The notes beneath the pieces were generated by a model. The model had not been told where the DNA came from. It made no database searches and saw nothing but the letters and a program-made list of their open reading frames with translations. A program made the position numbers and the translations under genes. From contig CACECO010000001.1 in NCBI GenBank assembly GCA_902558075.1, forward strand, positions 62,001 through 126,000: a DNA stretch of 64,000 nucleotides, given 5' to 3'. Origin of the DNA: an uncultured Litorivicinus sp. (GTDB lineage: Bacteria > Pseudomonadota > Gammaproteobacteria > Pseudomonadales > Litorivicinaceae). Below, piece after piece: positions 7,795 through 16,765 of this stretch; the stretch's first letter is position 1, and every line of letters begins with the position of its first letter.

Positions 7795-9309
7795 ATGAGC
7801 AGGGTCATCCAAGTTGATGAAGCCCTTCAACTCGTGCAAACGTTCGAACGCATCGCATTCATTGATGTCCGCGATCGTAAAGCCTATGTGGATGAACACC
7901 CGATATTCGCAGTCAACGCCCCAGTCGACTCCATTGAATTACAAATTAACCAGCTCTTCGACGACGAGCTTGGGATTGCCCTAATTATTGGGGATAACCC
8001 AATCGTCACAAATTGGGCCGCTGCAGTCATCACTGACGCTACCTCTTTGACGCCCCAAATTATCGACGGAGGATTCGATGCATGGAAAAGCCACCGCCTC
8101 CCAACTTGGGGCGGCGAATATACGCCATCAAAAGCATTCGGTGAGTGGGTAGAAACAACCGGTAACATTCAAAATATCCAGCCCGAGGATGCCATCACAA
8201 CGCCACCACAATATCAGTTCGATGTCAGACCTTTTGAAGAATACCGGCGATTCAGTTTACCAAACTCAATCCATTGCCCTACTGCCCGCCTTGGAGCACT
8301 CTCAATTTCCGACAGTTCAATCTACCTTCATTGCGCGGGCCGGACGCGGGGAATCATCGCAGCGCAGACGCTAGCCGACCAGGATTTTGACGCATCAATC
8401 TTCTGCATCACCGGTGGCACTCAAGGTTGGGAACTGGCCGGAGGCCCCCGCTCGTTCAATAATCAGTACTCAGCGGATGATTTTTTCTCTGAAGACACAA
8501 CAGCGGTGCATGCCAAACATCTGATAAAAAAATTCAAACTACCTATCGCAACACACGACCACGAAACCAAGTGGAGCAAATTAGAGACTCCTTTCCGTTT
8601 GATTACCGTTAGCGAAGACTTGATGCCACTTAATGCGATCTCCCCCACCACACTGATCCAGAGTACAGACCAGTATTTGAACACACACAACATACGTATC
8701 GTCATTCAAGGGCCTAATCAACTGGATTGTACCGTATCCGTTTTATGGCTTCGCCGCATGGGTTGGGATGCATGGCTTCGCGACAGATTTTGTGAAGAGT
8801 CAGTCGTGTCTGAGCGCACTAGTTCTGCGAACATCGGATGGAATGATGCATGGCTCAATGCTGACCGTATCATCGATCTCCGTTCAAGTAAGGCTTTCAA
8901 GACCAGTCGAATCAATGGTTCAAATTGGATGCCTAGATCACAATTTCACACAATATCACCAGCGGATAAATGCTTATTTGTCTGTGATTACTCACAAATA
9001 AAACATACCCGAAAACTCGTAAGTGCACTCAAGCTGCCAGCTCCAATTTACGTCGACTGGGATGTAATACCTCAGGAACTCATCGATACATCAACCGTCA
9101 GTTTCGAAGCCCACCCTTCCGATCAAGCGCTGTTTTTCCCAGACAGACACCAAGGGAACCTGAAACATACAAAAGGATACCTAGACTGGGAGCACAGTCT
9201 TCTTCCGACGCTAAAAGATAATGGAGACATCCCTTGGATACCGATCAACGAATCGCTTGACCATCCGAAGTCACATCTGACTAAGTTCTATCAAAAGGTC
9301 CACCTATGA
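7795..9309 (+). CDS. Multi-domain rhodanese-like sulfurtransferase
   Basis: The 504-residue protein looks like four consecutive rhodanese modules (about 1-108, 115-225, 235-345 and 350-450). The strand-loop pattern FIDVRDRKAYVDEHP, then FDVRPFEEYRRFSLPNSIH, and later IIDLRSSKAFKTSRINGS marks module starts. Only the second module has an active-site loop, with Cys180 in LHCAGRTRG; the equivalent loops of the others lack the catalytic pattern. There is no signal peptide, so it should be cytoplasmic and could carry persulfide sulfur. It overlaps the nitroreductase gene as ATGA, so the two are probably co-translated. The physiological donor and acceptor are unknown. Confidence 0.85.
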   Translation: MSRVIQVDEALQLVQTFERIAFIDVRDRKAYVDEHPIFAVNAPVDSIELQINQLFDDELGIALIIGDNPIVTNWAAAVITDATSLTPQIIDGGFDAWKSHRLPTWGGEYTPSKAFGEWVETTGNIQNIQPEDAITTPPQYQFDVRPFEEYRRFSLPNSIHCPTARLGALSISDSSIYLHCAGRTRGIIAAQTLADQDFDASIFCITGGTQGWELAGGPRSFNNQYSADDFFSEDTTAVHAKHLIKKFKLPIATHDHETKWSKLETPFRLITVSEDLMPLNAISPTTLIQSTDQYLNTHNIRIVIQGPNQLDCTVSVLWLRRMGWDAWLRDRFCEESVVSERTSSANIGWNDAWLNADRIIDLRSSKAFKTSRINGSNWMPRSQFHTISPADKCLFVCDYSQIKHTRKLVSALKLPAPIYVDWDVIPQELIDTSTVSFEAHPSDQALFFPDRHQGNLKHTKGYLDWEHSLLPTLKDNGDIPWIPINESLDHPKSHLTKFYQKVHL

Positions 9310-10136
9310 CTAAACAGCTAACCGAGCATTTGAGATATGGATCGCCATCAGCTATCCCAAAAGTCGAGAGCCGAAGTACGATTGATACGCTGCTGTCGCA
9401 TCAGTCCTACAGAGCATTCTCAGAGCAACCCATTGTTGACGACATCAAACAACTCTTGTTTGCGGCAGCCCAATCGGCGCCCAGTAAATCAAACCTTCAA
9501 CAATACAGTTTTATAGACGTCGACTGCTCATCAGTCCGGAAAGAGCTTATCCAAATTTTTCCATCTATTCGCTGGGCGTTGGACGCTCCGTTACTAATTT
9601 TCATCATCGGCGACACGCATCGAACACAAGAAATAAATCGTATTAGAAATCACTCATACCGATGGGAGCAAACTGATGCGTTTCTTAATGCAGCAGTAGA
9701 TGCATCGCTGGCCCTAGGCTTTATGATTGTTGCTGCCGAAGGCCTTGGTATCGGCACATGTCCAATATCGAGCGTCCGAGAATCGAGTAATGTAATTGCC
9801 AAGCTCCTTAACCTACCCAAAGGCGCATTCCCAGTTTGCGCATGCGCCTTTGGGTATCCGCAAAGCGAGACTCAAGCAATATCACCACGACTGCCACAGT
9901 CGGTTGTTGTCCACCGCAACACCTACCAGCGAATCGATTTCAGTGAAATTGATCAGTATGACGAGACATTCAACAGCGTGGCTGGACCACCAAAAGTGCG
10001 ATATCCCGAAAAATTTGGCGAGCCAAGACTAAGCACCTGGTCAGAAAACGTTGCACGGCAAACAGCTGTACTTGAACGTCCAGATTTTAGAGATATGTGC
10101 GAAACTCAGGGTTTATTTCCGAAGCAATGTCAATAG
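9306..10136 (+). CDS. Nitroreductase-family FMN oxidoreductase
   Basis: The 276-residue protein has the nitroreductase fold. SHQSYRAFSEQP is the FMN phosphate-binding start, AAQSAPSKSNLQQY follows, then a DASLALGFMIVAAEGLGIGTCPIS helix region and a C-terminal FGYP segment. The nearest type is the NfsA-like FMN/NAD(P)H group. It starts inside the rhodanese stop codon. Its end overlaps the convergent hydrolase gene by 24 bp. The substrate is unknown; pairing with a sulfurtransferase suggests flavin-dependent reduction of a sulfur or nitro compound, which is inference. Confidence 0.85.
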   Translation: MTKQLTEHLRYGSPSAIPKVESRSTIDTLLSHQSYRAFSEQPIVDDIKQLLFAAAQSAPSKSNLQQYSFIDVDCSSVRKELIQIFPSIRWALDAPLLIFIIGDTHRTQEINRIRNHSYRWEQTDAFLNAAVDASLALGFMIVAAEGLGIGTCPISSVRESSNVIAKLLNLPKGAFPVCACAFGYPQSETQAISPRLPQSVVVHRNTYQRIDFSEIDQYDETFNSVAGPPKVRYPEKFGEPRLSTWSENVARQTAVLERPDFRDMCETQGLFPKQCQ

Positions 10137-10958
10137 ACGGTCAACCACCAACTTGTGAGATTCCCACATGAGCCAGTGGCCGACTTTTGGAACCACTTCG
10201 ATCTCAACATGAGGAACGGCCTGCCTCAAGATTTCTTCACGCTCTAGACGATATTGGCCAACAGATGCATCGAACTCTCCGAATAATGCAGACACCGGAT
10301 AACCTACACCTACCAATATCTGTGCGAGGGTATCTGTCGCAGAGATTGGACGACTTTTAAGACGATGCATGCTGGTATTCGTCTCCTGAATGTAGAGAGC
10401 AAGGTCGTCAATACATGAGGCATCTTTAACCATCAAAATTTCGAGATTTCTGCGATGGGCGTCACGAATCTCCTCACGACTCATCTCTTTTGTACGTCTG
10501 ATCAAATCCGGCATTTCACCGCGCGGCGCTCCGGTTCCGCCCGGACCCAACAAAACCAAGTGCCCAATTTGGTCCGCCATAATGGAAGCGACATGCCCTG
10601 CAATAGCCCCACCAAACGAAAATCCAGCCAATATCATTTTTTGCTGACCAATTAATTCACTCAAGGCTGAAGCCAACGGCATAGCTACTGCTTCAGCTGT
10701 GTGCGGCTCTGCCGGACTGTCTGATAGACCGAAGCCCGGCATATCAGGGGCAATCACGGTTGCGTGGTGTTCAAGTTGGGGTATGACCTTGATCCAATGC
10801 GCCCATGAACCATAACCGCCATGCAGCAAAACGAACAAAGCCGGTCCATTCCCCCAGCGATACAGCTGTACACCTAAGCCATCCACGTAAACCTTAGCAA
10901 CCGAAGCACGATCAAGGATGTGGGTATAGTCGCCTGGCGGTATTGGATGACCTTTCAT
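10113..10958 (-). CDS. Alpha/beta hydrolase
   Basis: The 281-residue protein is an alpha/beta-hydrolase: oxyanion-hole HGGYGSWAHW, PDMPGFGLSDSP, nucleophile elbow GFSFGG with Ser114, and a C-terminal catalytic His in VPKVGHWLMWE. The acid is probably in ALFGEFDASVG. It is the second gene of a minus-strand pair, 3 bp after the TSUP permease gene, so it probably acts on or near the compound that permease moves. An esterase, or a C-C hydrolase of the aromatic meta-cleavage type, is equally possible. Confidence 0.85.
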   Translation of the reverse strand: MKGHPIPPGDYTHILDRASVAKVYVDGLGVQLYRWGNGPALFVLLHGGYGSWAHWIKVIPQLEHHATVIAPDMPGFGLSDSPAEPHTAEAVAMPLASALSELIGQQKMILAGFSFGGAIAGHVASIMADQIGHLVLLGPGGTGAPRGEMPDLIRRTKEMSREEIRDAHRRNLEILMVKDASCIDDLALYIQETNTSMHRLKSRPISATDTLAQILVGVGYPVSALFGEFDASVGQYRLEREEILRQAVPHVEIEVVPKVGHWLMWESHKLVVDRLLTLLRK

Positions 10959-10961
10959 GTA

Positions 10962-11711
10962 TTAAACCCAGTTTTGATAAGCCTCGTAGAGAAACAAAAG
11001 GCCGCCACACGCGATGAAGACCTCCATAAATCGAGAATGCACTCGGACAGAAGTATTCCGAACCAACCAACGCCCCACATACGCTCCCGGCATCGTGCAA
11101 AGACCGATCAATACACCTGTAACCATCAGCTCGTTTGTCAAAAGAGGTGAAATTCCAAATACGATCGTTTTGGTAACGTTGAGGCTAAACCCTAACATAG
11201 CTACCGTCCCAATCATCATCTCACCCGCCAGACCGGCACCGACGAGAAAGGGTGCCAACATTACGGCCGCTCCAAACGTGCTGCCCGAGACAATTCCGTA
11301 GGGGATCCCAGCAAGAGCCAGACCTCTGAGCCCAACCTTCACCTCTTTCTTCTTGAGGCTTCTGTTAAGAGGTATCGATACCAACAAAAACAAACCCAAG
11401 ACCAACGCGACGACACCGATGGGTAGGGACACATAGACGTAGGCACTGAGCACAATAAAGGGCAAACTAGTCACAAACACCGCCAGGTATTCCTTGACCG
11501 CGACCGATTTCCGAAACGCCCATACCCTTGCAATGTTACTAATGATCAGGGCTGTCGCGACTACTGGAACTGTTTCTTTAACGCCGAGAAGTGGCGCAAG
11601 CATAACCGCGAGCACGAGGCCTCCCGCGAACCCGGAGAAAGAATGGAAAACGGCAGAACTGAACGCTGCGGCGACCACCAAGAAAATGAATAAAAAGTCT
11701 ATTTCGCCCAT
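10962..11711 (-). CDS. TSUP-family permease (TauE/SafE type)
   Basis: The 249-residue hydrophobic protein has about eight membrane segments in two halves. Each begins with a small-residue motif, FHSFSGFAGGLVLAVMLAP in the first and the GIPYGIVSGSTFGAAVMLAP region in the second. This is the TauE/SafE (TSUP) family of sulfite, sulfoacetate or organic-acid carriers. The ATG at 11711 is only one base from a 12-bp operator-like palindrome. No ribosome site can fit, so the mRNA may be leaderless. The substrate is unknown. Confidence 0.85.
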   Translation of the reverse strand: MGEIDFLFIFLVVAAAFSSAVFHSFSGFAGGLVLAVMLAPLLGVKETVPVVATALIISNIARVWAFRKSVAVKEYLAVFVTSLPFIVLSAYVYVSLPIGVVALVLGLFLLVSIPLNRSLKKKEVKVGLRGLALAGIPYGIVSGSTFGAAVMLAPFLVGAGLAGEMMIGTVAMLGFSLNVTKTIVFGISPLLTNELMVTGVLIGLCTMPGAYVGRWLVRNTSVRVHSRFMEVFIACGGLLFLYEAYQNWV

Positions 11712-11712
11712 T

Positions 11713-11724
11713 ATTGTCTACAAT
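11713..11724. promoter_or_regulatory. Putative GntR operator, TSUP/hydrolase promoter
   Basis: ATTGTCTACAAT has perfect 5-bp arms around a 2-bp centre and differs by one base from the site in front of the gntR gene at 24912-25589. It sits one base upstream of the TSUP start codon, where binding would block RNA polymerase. Confidence 0.55.
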
Positions 11725-11808
11725 TTTTATTTGCTGCGGAGAGCACAAGATGCATTATGAGATGAAGACGTTGATGCAGCGAACGAACAGTGCGATATTC
11801 AGCGTAGC

Positions 11809-11820
11809 ATTGTCAACATA
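11809..11820. promoter_or_regulatory. Putative GntR operator, leuC-like promoter
   Basis: ATTGTCAACATA matches the gntR-promoter site in 10 of 12 bases. A second weaker copy (ATCAACAA) follows within 15 bp. It lies 27 bp ahead of the leuC-like start, whose ribosome site AAGAG is at about 11836-11840. Confidence 0.5.
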
Positions 11821-11846
11821 ATATCAACAAATTTTAAGAGAAATGC

Positions 11847-13265
11847 ATGCCCTCCACGCTTTTTGACAAGATTTGGACCACACATGTCGTTACCGACAGA
11901 GGGGACGAGTCTCTCCTTTACGTAGACCGCGTCCTCCTACAGGAAAACTCATTCCACGCGTTCGACAAGATCCGGCGTGAGGGCCGGGCCGTTCGTAACC
12001 CGTCCCAGGCGTTTGGATTCTCAGATCACTACGTACCGACACGAAATAGGGAGCTAGGAATCGATGGTATACGGGACCCCGAGATCCGGAATATGGTCGA
12101 GCTGATCACATCCGATACGGCAACATACGGGATCGAACTGTTCGGTCTGGGTCATGACTACCAGGGGATATTGCACGTCGTTGGGCCCGAGTTCGGTATT
12201 ACTCAGCCTGGTCTCGTGATAGCAGGAGCGGATTCCCACACATCGACTCACGGAGCGCTTGGCGCCTACGCATTCGGTATCGGTTCTTCCGAGGTCGCCC
12301 ATGTCTTGGCCACCCAGACACTTTGGAGGTCAAAGCCAAAAACGCTCCGCGTAACTATCTCGGGTGAGAGGAAGGCAGGGGTCTCGAGCAAGGATCTGAT
12401 CCTATTCTTGATCAGAACGATCGGTAGCGGTGGGGCCGTCGGCTACGCGGTCGAATATAACGGCGACACAATCGACGAGCTGTCTGTCGAGGCCAGGATG
12501 ACGGTCTGTAACATGTCCATCGAAGCTGGTGCGAGGGCGGGTCTCATTGCGCCTGACCAAAAAGTGTTCGACTACATGCAAGGCAAGCCTATGGCGCCTA
12601 CTGGATCGCAGTGGGGCCAAGCTCTCAAATACTGGCAGACTCTTAGGACAGAGCCTGGATCGGTCTTTAATCGTGAGGTACAGATCGAGGCTTCGGAGAT
12701 TGCCCCACAGGTCACCTGGGGTACAAATCCAGAGATGGTTGCCGACGTTACAGGGAGCGTTCCCAACCCGGATATGGAGCGAGACCTCGAACGAAAGACG
12801 CGGATGACAAGGGCTCTCGAATACATGGGCCTGCACGCAAATCAGATGATTCAGTCAATCCCGCTTGACCGCGTATTTATCGGGTCTTGTACGAACAGTC
12901 GGATTGAGGACCTGAGGATCGCTGCTCAGGTCATGAAAGGACAGACGTGCAGAATCCCGACCATGATCGTCCCGGGCTCAGAGCAAGTAAAACGCGCCGC
13001 TGAGTCCGAAGGTCTGCACGAGATTTTTCAACCCGCCGGCGCCGAGTGGCTCGCCCCGGGATGTTCTATGTGTGTAGGCATCAACGGAGACATGCTAGCG
13101 AGCGGTGAGCGCGCAGCCTCGACATCAAACCGAAATTTCGAGGGTAGACAGGGACAGGGGGGTCGAACCCACCTAGTCAGTCCAGCCATGGCCGCCGCAG
13201 CTTCGATCACGGGGCAGTTTGAGAACATCAGCTCCTATGCGGAGGCACGCTCGTGGAACCTCTGA
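11847..13265 (+). CDS. leuC: LeuC-like (aconitase-family) hydratase, large subunit
   Basis: The 472-residue protein is a 3-isopropylmalate dehydratase large-subunit homologue. The three [4Fe-4S] cysteines are Cys348 (IGSCTNSR), Cys406 and Cys409 (PGCSMCVGIN). ADSHTSTHGALGAYAFGIG is also present. Its DNA looks richer in G+C and AGG codons than the neighbouring genes. It is first in a plus-strand operon with the small subunit, an enolase-superfamily enzyme and a dioxygenase. No leuA or leuB is near, and the setting is catabolic. I therefore read it as a hydratase/isomerase for a malate- or maleate-like acid (for example citramalate, dimethylmaleate or alkylmalate) rather than a leucine gene. 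A plain leucine-pathway role cannot be excluded from sequence. Confidence 0.85.
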   Translation: MPSTLFDKIWTTHVVTDRGDESLLYVDRVLLQENSFHAFDKIRREGRAVRNPSQAFGFSDHYVPTRNRELGIDGIRDPEIRNMVELITSDTATYGIELFGLGHDYQGILHVVGPEFGITQPGLVIAGADSHTSTHGALGAYAFGIGSSEVAHVLATQTLWRSKPKTLRVTISGERKAGVSSKDLILFLIRTIGSGGAVGYAVEYNGDTIDELSVEARMTVCNMSIEAGARAGLIAPDQKVFDYMQGKPMAPTGSQWGQALKYWQTLRTEPGSVFNREVQIEASEIAPQVTWGTNPEMVADVTGSVPNPDMERDLERKTRMTRALEYMGLHANQMIQSIPLDRVFIGSCTNSRIEDLRIAAQVMKGQTCRIPTMIVPGSEQVKRAAESEGLHEIFQPAGAEWLAPGCSMCVGINGDMLASGERAASTSNRNFEGRQGQGGRTHLVSPAMAAAASITGQFENISSYAEARSWNL

Positions 13266-13864
13266 TTCAGATTAGCGCGATCGGCGCACCGCTGCGTCTC
13301 GCGAACGTAAACACGGATCAATTATTTCCTGCGCGATTCATCAAAAAACCGCGGGCGGTGGGTTATGCGCAGTATCTATTTCACGATATCCGACGCACCG
13401 ACGCGGGAGACATTAACCCAAACTTCCCACTCAATGATCCGAAATTTGAAACTGCTCAAATTCTGTTTACCGGTGCAAATTTTGGCTCAGGGAGTTCAAG
13501 AGAGGGCGCCGTCTATGCACTTTATGACTTCGGGTTTCGAGCCGTCTTCGCGCCAAGCTTCGGTGAAATATTTGCGGCAAACTGCCTCAAAAACGGCGTC
13601 CTGACCGCCCGATTGGATCAGGAGGAGATTCAGTCAATTCAGGAAGCACTGGACCTCGCTCAAGAGCCGCGAGTCTCGGTCGACATCTATCATGAACGTA
13701 TAACACTACCGGCCGGTCAGGTTGTCACATTCAGCCTAGATCCATTCCAAAAGCACTGCCTCGTGAATGGCTTAAATGAGATTGATCTGTCGCTACAATT
13801 CAACGACGAAATCACAACCTTTGAAGAGAATCACCGAAAGACATACCCCTGGACCGTGTTATGA
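13253..13864 (+). CDS. leuD: LeuD-like hydratase, small subunit
   Basis: The 203-residue protein is the swivelling small subunit that completes the aconitase-type active site. NVNTDQLFPARFIKKP is the start region, and GSGSSREGAVYALYDFGFRAVFAPSF is the substrate-binding region. A GTG start at 13253 overlaps the large-subunit gene by 13 bp. Its length equals that of ordinary LeuD. Its end overlaps the next gene as ATGA. Confidence 0.88.
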   Translation: MEPLIQISAIGAPLRLANVNTDQLFPARFIKKPRAVGYAQYLFHDIRRTDAGDINPNFPLNDPKFETAQILFTGANFGSGSSREGAVYALYDFGFRAVFAPSFGEIFAANCLKNGVLTARLDQEEIQSIQEALDLAQEPRVSVDIYHERITLPAGQVVTFSLDPFQKHCLVNGLNEIDLSLQFNDEITTFEENHRKTYPWTVL

Positions 13865-14952
13865 GTATCATTCGAGGAATCGAACTCCGACACCTCAGGC
13901 TCCCTCTTATTAAACCCTACGCGCTGAGCTACAGGACGTTTGAGTCGTTCGAGCCTTATCTCGTCAGAATAATTACATATGACGGCCAGGTGGCATTTGG
14001 TGAGCAACATATCTCACCCGGCTCCAGCTCTGAAACACGCGAGGGCGGCTGGTCTTTTCTGACTTCATCTGCCGCCGCAATGATTGGGTCAGACATCAAT
14101 GCAGCCTTTGAACAGTTAAATAAAAAACGGTCTCTCAGCCCCGTCGCAGCAACGGCCCTATTGAATGCATTAGATCAACTCAAAGATCGAGGACAGTGGA
14201 CTCCAAAAGCTCATCTGCGCATTCCTGTTTTAACTGCTTTTTCGGCAGAAACACCAGAACAGATTACGACCGAACTCGATGAGAAAATTGAACTCGGGTT
14301 TCGAACTTTTAAGATAAAAGTTGGGAAAGACGTGAGCGGAGACAAAAAGAGAGTTCGCGTCATTCAGGATACACTCGGAAATCGTGGCACGATACGCGTA
14401 GACGCAAACCGGGCATATTCTGCGCGAGAGGCGATCGATTTCGGCCAAGTACTCGATCCCGATGTCTGTGAACTGTTTGAGCAGCCATGCGACACTTACG
14501 ACTGGGAAGGCAATGGGCAAGTGGCACAAGCGTCCCCTGTTCCGTTAATGCTCGATGAACCGATCTGCAGCATCACGGATATTGAGCGCGCGGCATCGAT
14601 TCCCGGAGTCGGATTTTGTAAGGTCAAACTCAAGCGTTTTGGTTCATTGGTTGACCTGTGTAACGCCATCGAAGCAGCACACGAGCTGGGTCTTCAAATA
14701 GTACTTGGTGATGGCCTAGGTTCAGACATTAACTGCTATCTCGAGGCGCTAGTGTCAGGGCGGTATCTTTACCGCGCAGGTGAGTTCAACGGTTGCTTTA
14801 AGATTCGAGATGACTCACGGATCTTAACGCCACATCTCAAGTTTGAGGAAGGACACATGATTCTTGAAAAATCAGCACCCCTGAATCTAAATAAACGAGT
14901 CGTAGATGCCAGAACAGTTCGGGAAGCAATGTATGGAGAGACAGACAACTAA
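13861..14952 (+). CDS. Enolase-superfamily enzyme, muconate lactonizing subgroup
   Basis: The 363-residue protein has the MLE-subgroup catalytic set: KIK (Lys151, Lys153), Asp181 in RVDANRA, Glu207 in LFEQPC, Asp232 in LDEP, and a lysine around 256 in KVKLKRFGS. Members include cycloisomerases, N-acyl amino acid racemases, dipeptide epimerases and o-succinylbenzoate synthase. The sequence gives no specific substrate. It overlaps the leuD-like gene and precedes the dioxygenase, so it probably acts on the same organic acid by proton abstraction next to a carboxylate. Confidence 0.85.
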   Translation: MSIIRGIELRHLRLPLIKPYALSYRTFESFEPYLVRIITYDGQVAFGEQHISPGSSSETREGGWSFLTSSAAAMIGSDINAAFEQLNKKRSLSPVAATALLNALDQLKDRGQWTPKAHLRIPVLTAFSAETPEQITTELDEKIELGFRTFKIKVGKDVSGDKKRVRVIQDTLGNRGTIRVDANRAYSAREAIDFGQVLDPDVCELFEQPCDTYDWEGNGQVAQASPVPLMLDEPICSITDIERAASIPGVGFCKVKLKRFGSLVDLCNAIEAAHELGLQIVLGDGLGSDINCYLEALVSGRYLYRAGEFNGCFKIRDDSRILTPHLKFEEGHMILEKSAPLNLNKRVVDARTVREAMYGETDN

Positions 14953-14953
14953 G

Positions 14954-15796
14954 ATGAAGATCACGCAACTATCCCCCAATATTGGGGCCGACATTGACGG
15001 TGTCGACCTTGCGAAACCTCTTACCCGAGAAGTTATAGGAGACATCAAAGCTACATGGGATCAATATCTCGTCCTACGCTTCAGAAACCAGTCCATCAAT
15101 GATGATGACTTACTCCGGTTCAGCAAATATTTTGGGGAACTTGATCCGCCTGGCCCAAATCCCTACGGGGTTACCTTTCTACCGGAATATCCAGAAATTA
15201 ATGTCATCTCAAACGTTAAGACAGCCGACGGGATGCCCATAGGAAATCTCGGCGACGGTGAAGCCGTCTGGCATGCAGATATGACTTATATCAAGCGACC
15301 CCCTGTAGCTGGGATCCTTTACTCGCTGGAGGTGCCGACAGGCCAAGGCAATACCTACTTCAGTAACATGATCTATGCATACGAGGCGCTACCCATCACT
15401 CTAAAAAAAGAGATCGATGGGAAAATCCTAATCCATGACGCGGCGCACAACAGCGCAGGAATGCTGAGAAAAGGATACAGCGAGGTTACCGATCCCTCTG
15501 AAACCCCGGGGGCAAGACACCCGATGGTTTGGACAGACACCAGGGGCAAGCAAGCGCTGTTTCTCGGCCGTAGGCCGCACGCCTACGTTGTGGGTCTGAG
15601 TGTGGACGAGAGTAACCAGCTGCTTGACGAGATTTGGTCACACGCGACTAAGCCCGAGTGGACATGGCACAACGAGTGGGAGGTTGGTGATCTCGTCATG
15701 TGGCAAAACCATCTTGTGATGCACAGGAGAGACGCGTTCGATGGAAAAACTCGACGTATAATGCATCGCACACAGCTCAAAACATTTGCAGCTTAA
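14954..15796 (+). CDS. TauD/TfdA-family 2-oxoglutarate-dependent dioxygenase
   Basis: I take ATG 14954, one base after the preceding stop, since MKITQLSPNIGADIDGVDL is the family N-terminus. The 280-residue protein has the Fe(II) ligands His107 and Asp109 (WHADMTY) and the distal His near 257 (LVMHRRDAF), with the 2-oxoglutarate Arg in TRRIMHR. The family hydroxylates taurine, 2,4-D, sulfate esters and other acids, often cleaving a C-S, C-O or C-N bond. Here it may open the pathway by hydroxylating the transported substrate. Its end overlaps the convergent gene by 4 bp. Confidence 0.88.
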   Translation: MKITQLSPNIGADIDGVDLAKPLTREVIGDIKATWDQYLVLRFRNQSINDDDLLRFSKYFGELDPPGPNPYGVTFLPEYPEINVISNVKTADGMPIGNLGDGEAVWHADMTYIKRPPVAGILYSLEVPTGQGNTYFSNMIYAYEALPITLKKEIDGKILIHDAAHNSAGMLRKGYSEVTDPSETPGARHPMVWTDTRGKQALFLGRRPHAYVVGLSVDESNQLLDEIWSHATKPEWTWHNEWEVGDLVMWQNHLVMHRRDAFDGKTRRIMHRTQLKTFAA

Positions 15797-16764
15797 CAGG
15801 AATCGAGGTCAATAACTCTGCCCACGTTTAGGGCGGTGGCTCTTTCCAGAGCCAATCCGGCCATCGCGACGTCGCAGACCGCCATGCCCTGGATCACAGC
15901 CAGCGTCACTCCACTGCAAATAGATTGATATTTTTCAGGATTCAGCGCCACTTCACCAATCAAGGCCGTTGTTCGAGCTTGAATCTGATCTATATCTAAT
16001 CCGTTAGATTTCACCCAATGATGGAGATCACCCTGCTTTAGCGCGTAATCCAAATCGTCAAGGATGAGATGCTGGCTGCGTTGCCAGGTAGTGAAATCAA
16101 ACTCGGGCACGCCACCCATTGACAGCGCGATCGCTCTGTCCCGTAGCCAATCACCTTGAATAAAGGCGGTGCTTGCCTTGGTGATCGTCAGCACCGCCTC
16201 CGAGCTTCGTACCGCTGGCTCTATCGCTTGGATATTCATTCGTGAAGAGACCGACCAGGGTAGGCTGTCTCTGAACAGTTCACCCCGACCCTCGTCTCGG
16301 CAACCTAAGATAATACTCGCATCTGGAAACGCGTGGCCTAGTGCGATGGCGCATTCGAACCCGATCTTACCTGCACCGATCAGGGTAATTACCCGAAGAT
16401 CCGGACGTAACCAACGGAGTGTCAGAGCGCCAGTAACTGCAGTACGTCGCCGGTGTAGCCAGTTCTCGGCGACCAACCCCTCTGGTTGGCCTGATTGAGA
16501 GTTCACTACCCAAGTAAAATAGGATCCAGGGCTCGCTAGCCGAAAACCTGCGATCCCAATATCACCAAAGTGAGCCCCCTTTAATCGACATTTTTTTGGC
16601 TTATCAGAGGGTAACTGAAGGTATAGCGAGCTCGGCTCGGAGAGAACCGAGCCGACTTGGCCGTAGTAGCGGTAAGCCTCAGCACAAACCTCAAAACTGG
16701 CATCGATTGCCTCGCCCATGCAACGCTTCACGGTTTGCTCAGACAAGATCCTCAACTCACCCAT
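15793..16764 (-). CDS. Ornithine cyclodeaminase / mu-crystallin family protein
   Basis: The 323-residue protein has the Rossmann NAD(P) site LIGAGKIGFECAIALGHAFP and the upstream substrate loop RRTAVTGALTLRWL. This identifies the ornithine cyclodeaminase/mu-crystallin family. The family includes ketimine reductases, alanine dehydrogenase and tauropine/opine-type enzymes as well as cyclodeaminases, so ornithine is not assured. It follows the lyase gene by one base (TGA-A-ATG), so the two form an operon divergent from tctC. Confidence 0.85.
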   Translation of the reverse strand: MGELRILSEQTVKRCMGEAIDASFEVCAEAYRYYGQVGSVLSEPSSLYLQLPSDKPKKCRLKGAHFGDIGIAGFRLASPGSYFTWVVNSQSGQPEGLVAENWLHRRRTAVTGALTLRWLRPDLRVITLIGAGKIGFECAIALGHAFPDASIILGCRDEGRGELFRDSLPWSVSSRMNIQAIEPAVRSSEAVLTITKASTAFIQGDWLRDRAIALSMGGVPEFDFTTWQRSQHLILDDLDYALKQGDLHHWVKSNGLDIDQIQARTTALIGEVALNPEKYQSICSGVTLAVIQGMAVCDVAMAGLALERATALNVGRVIDLDSC

Positions 16765-16765
16765 T

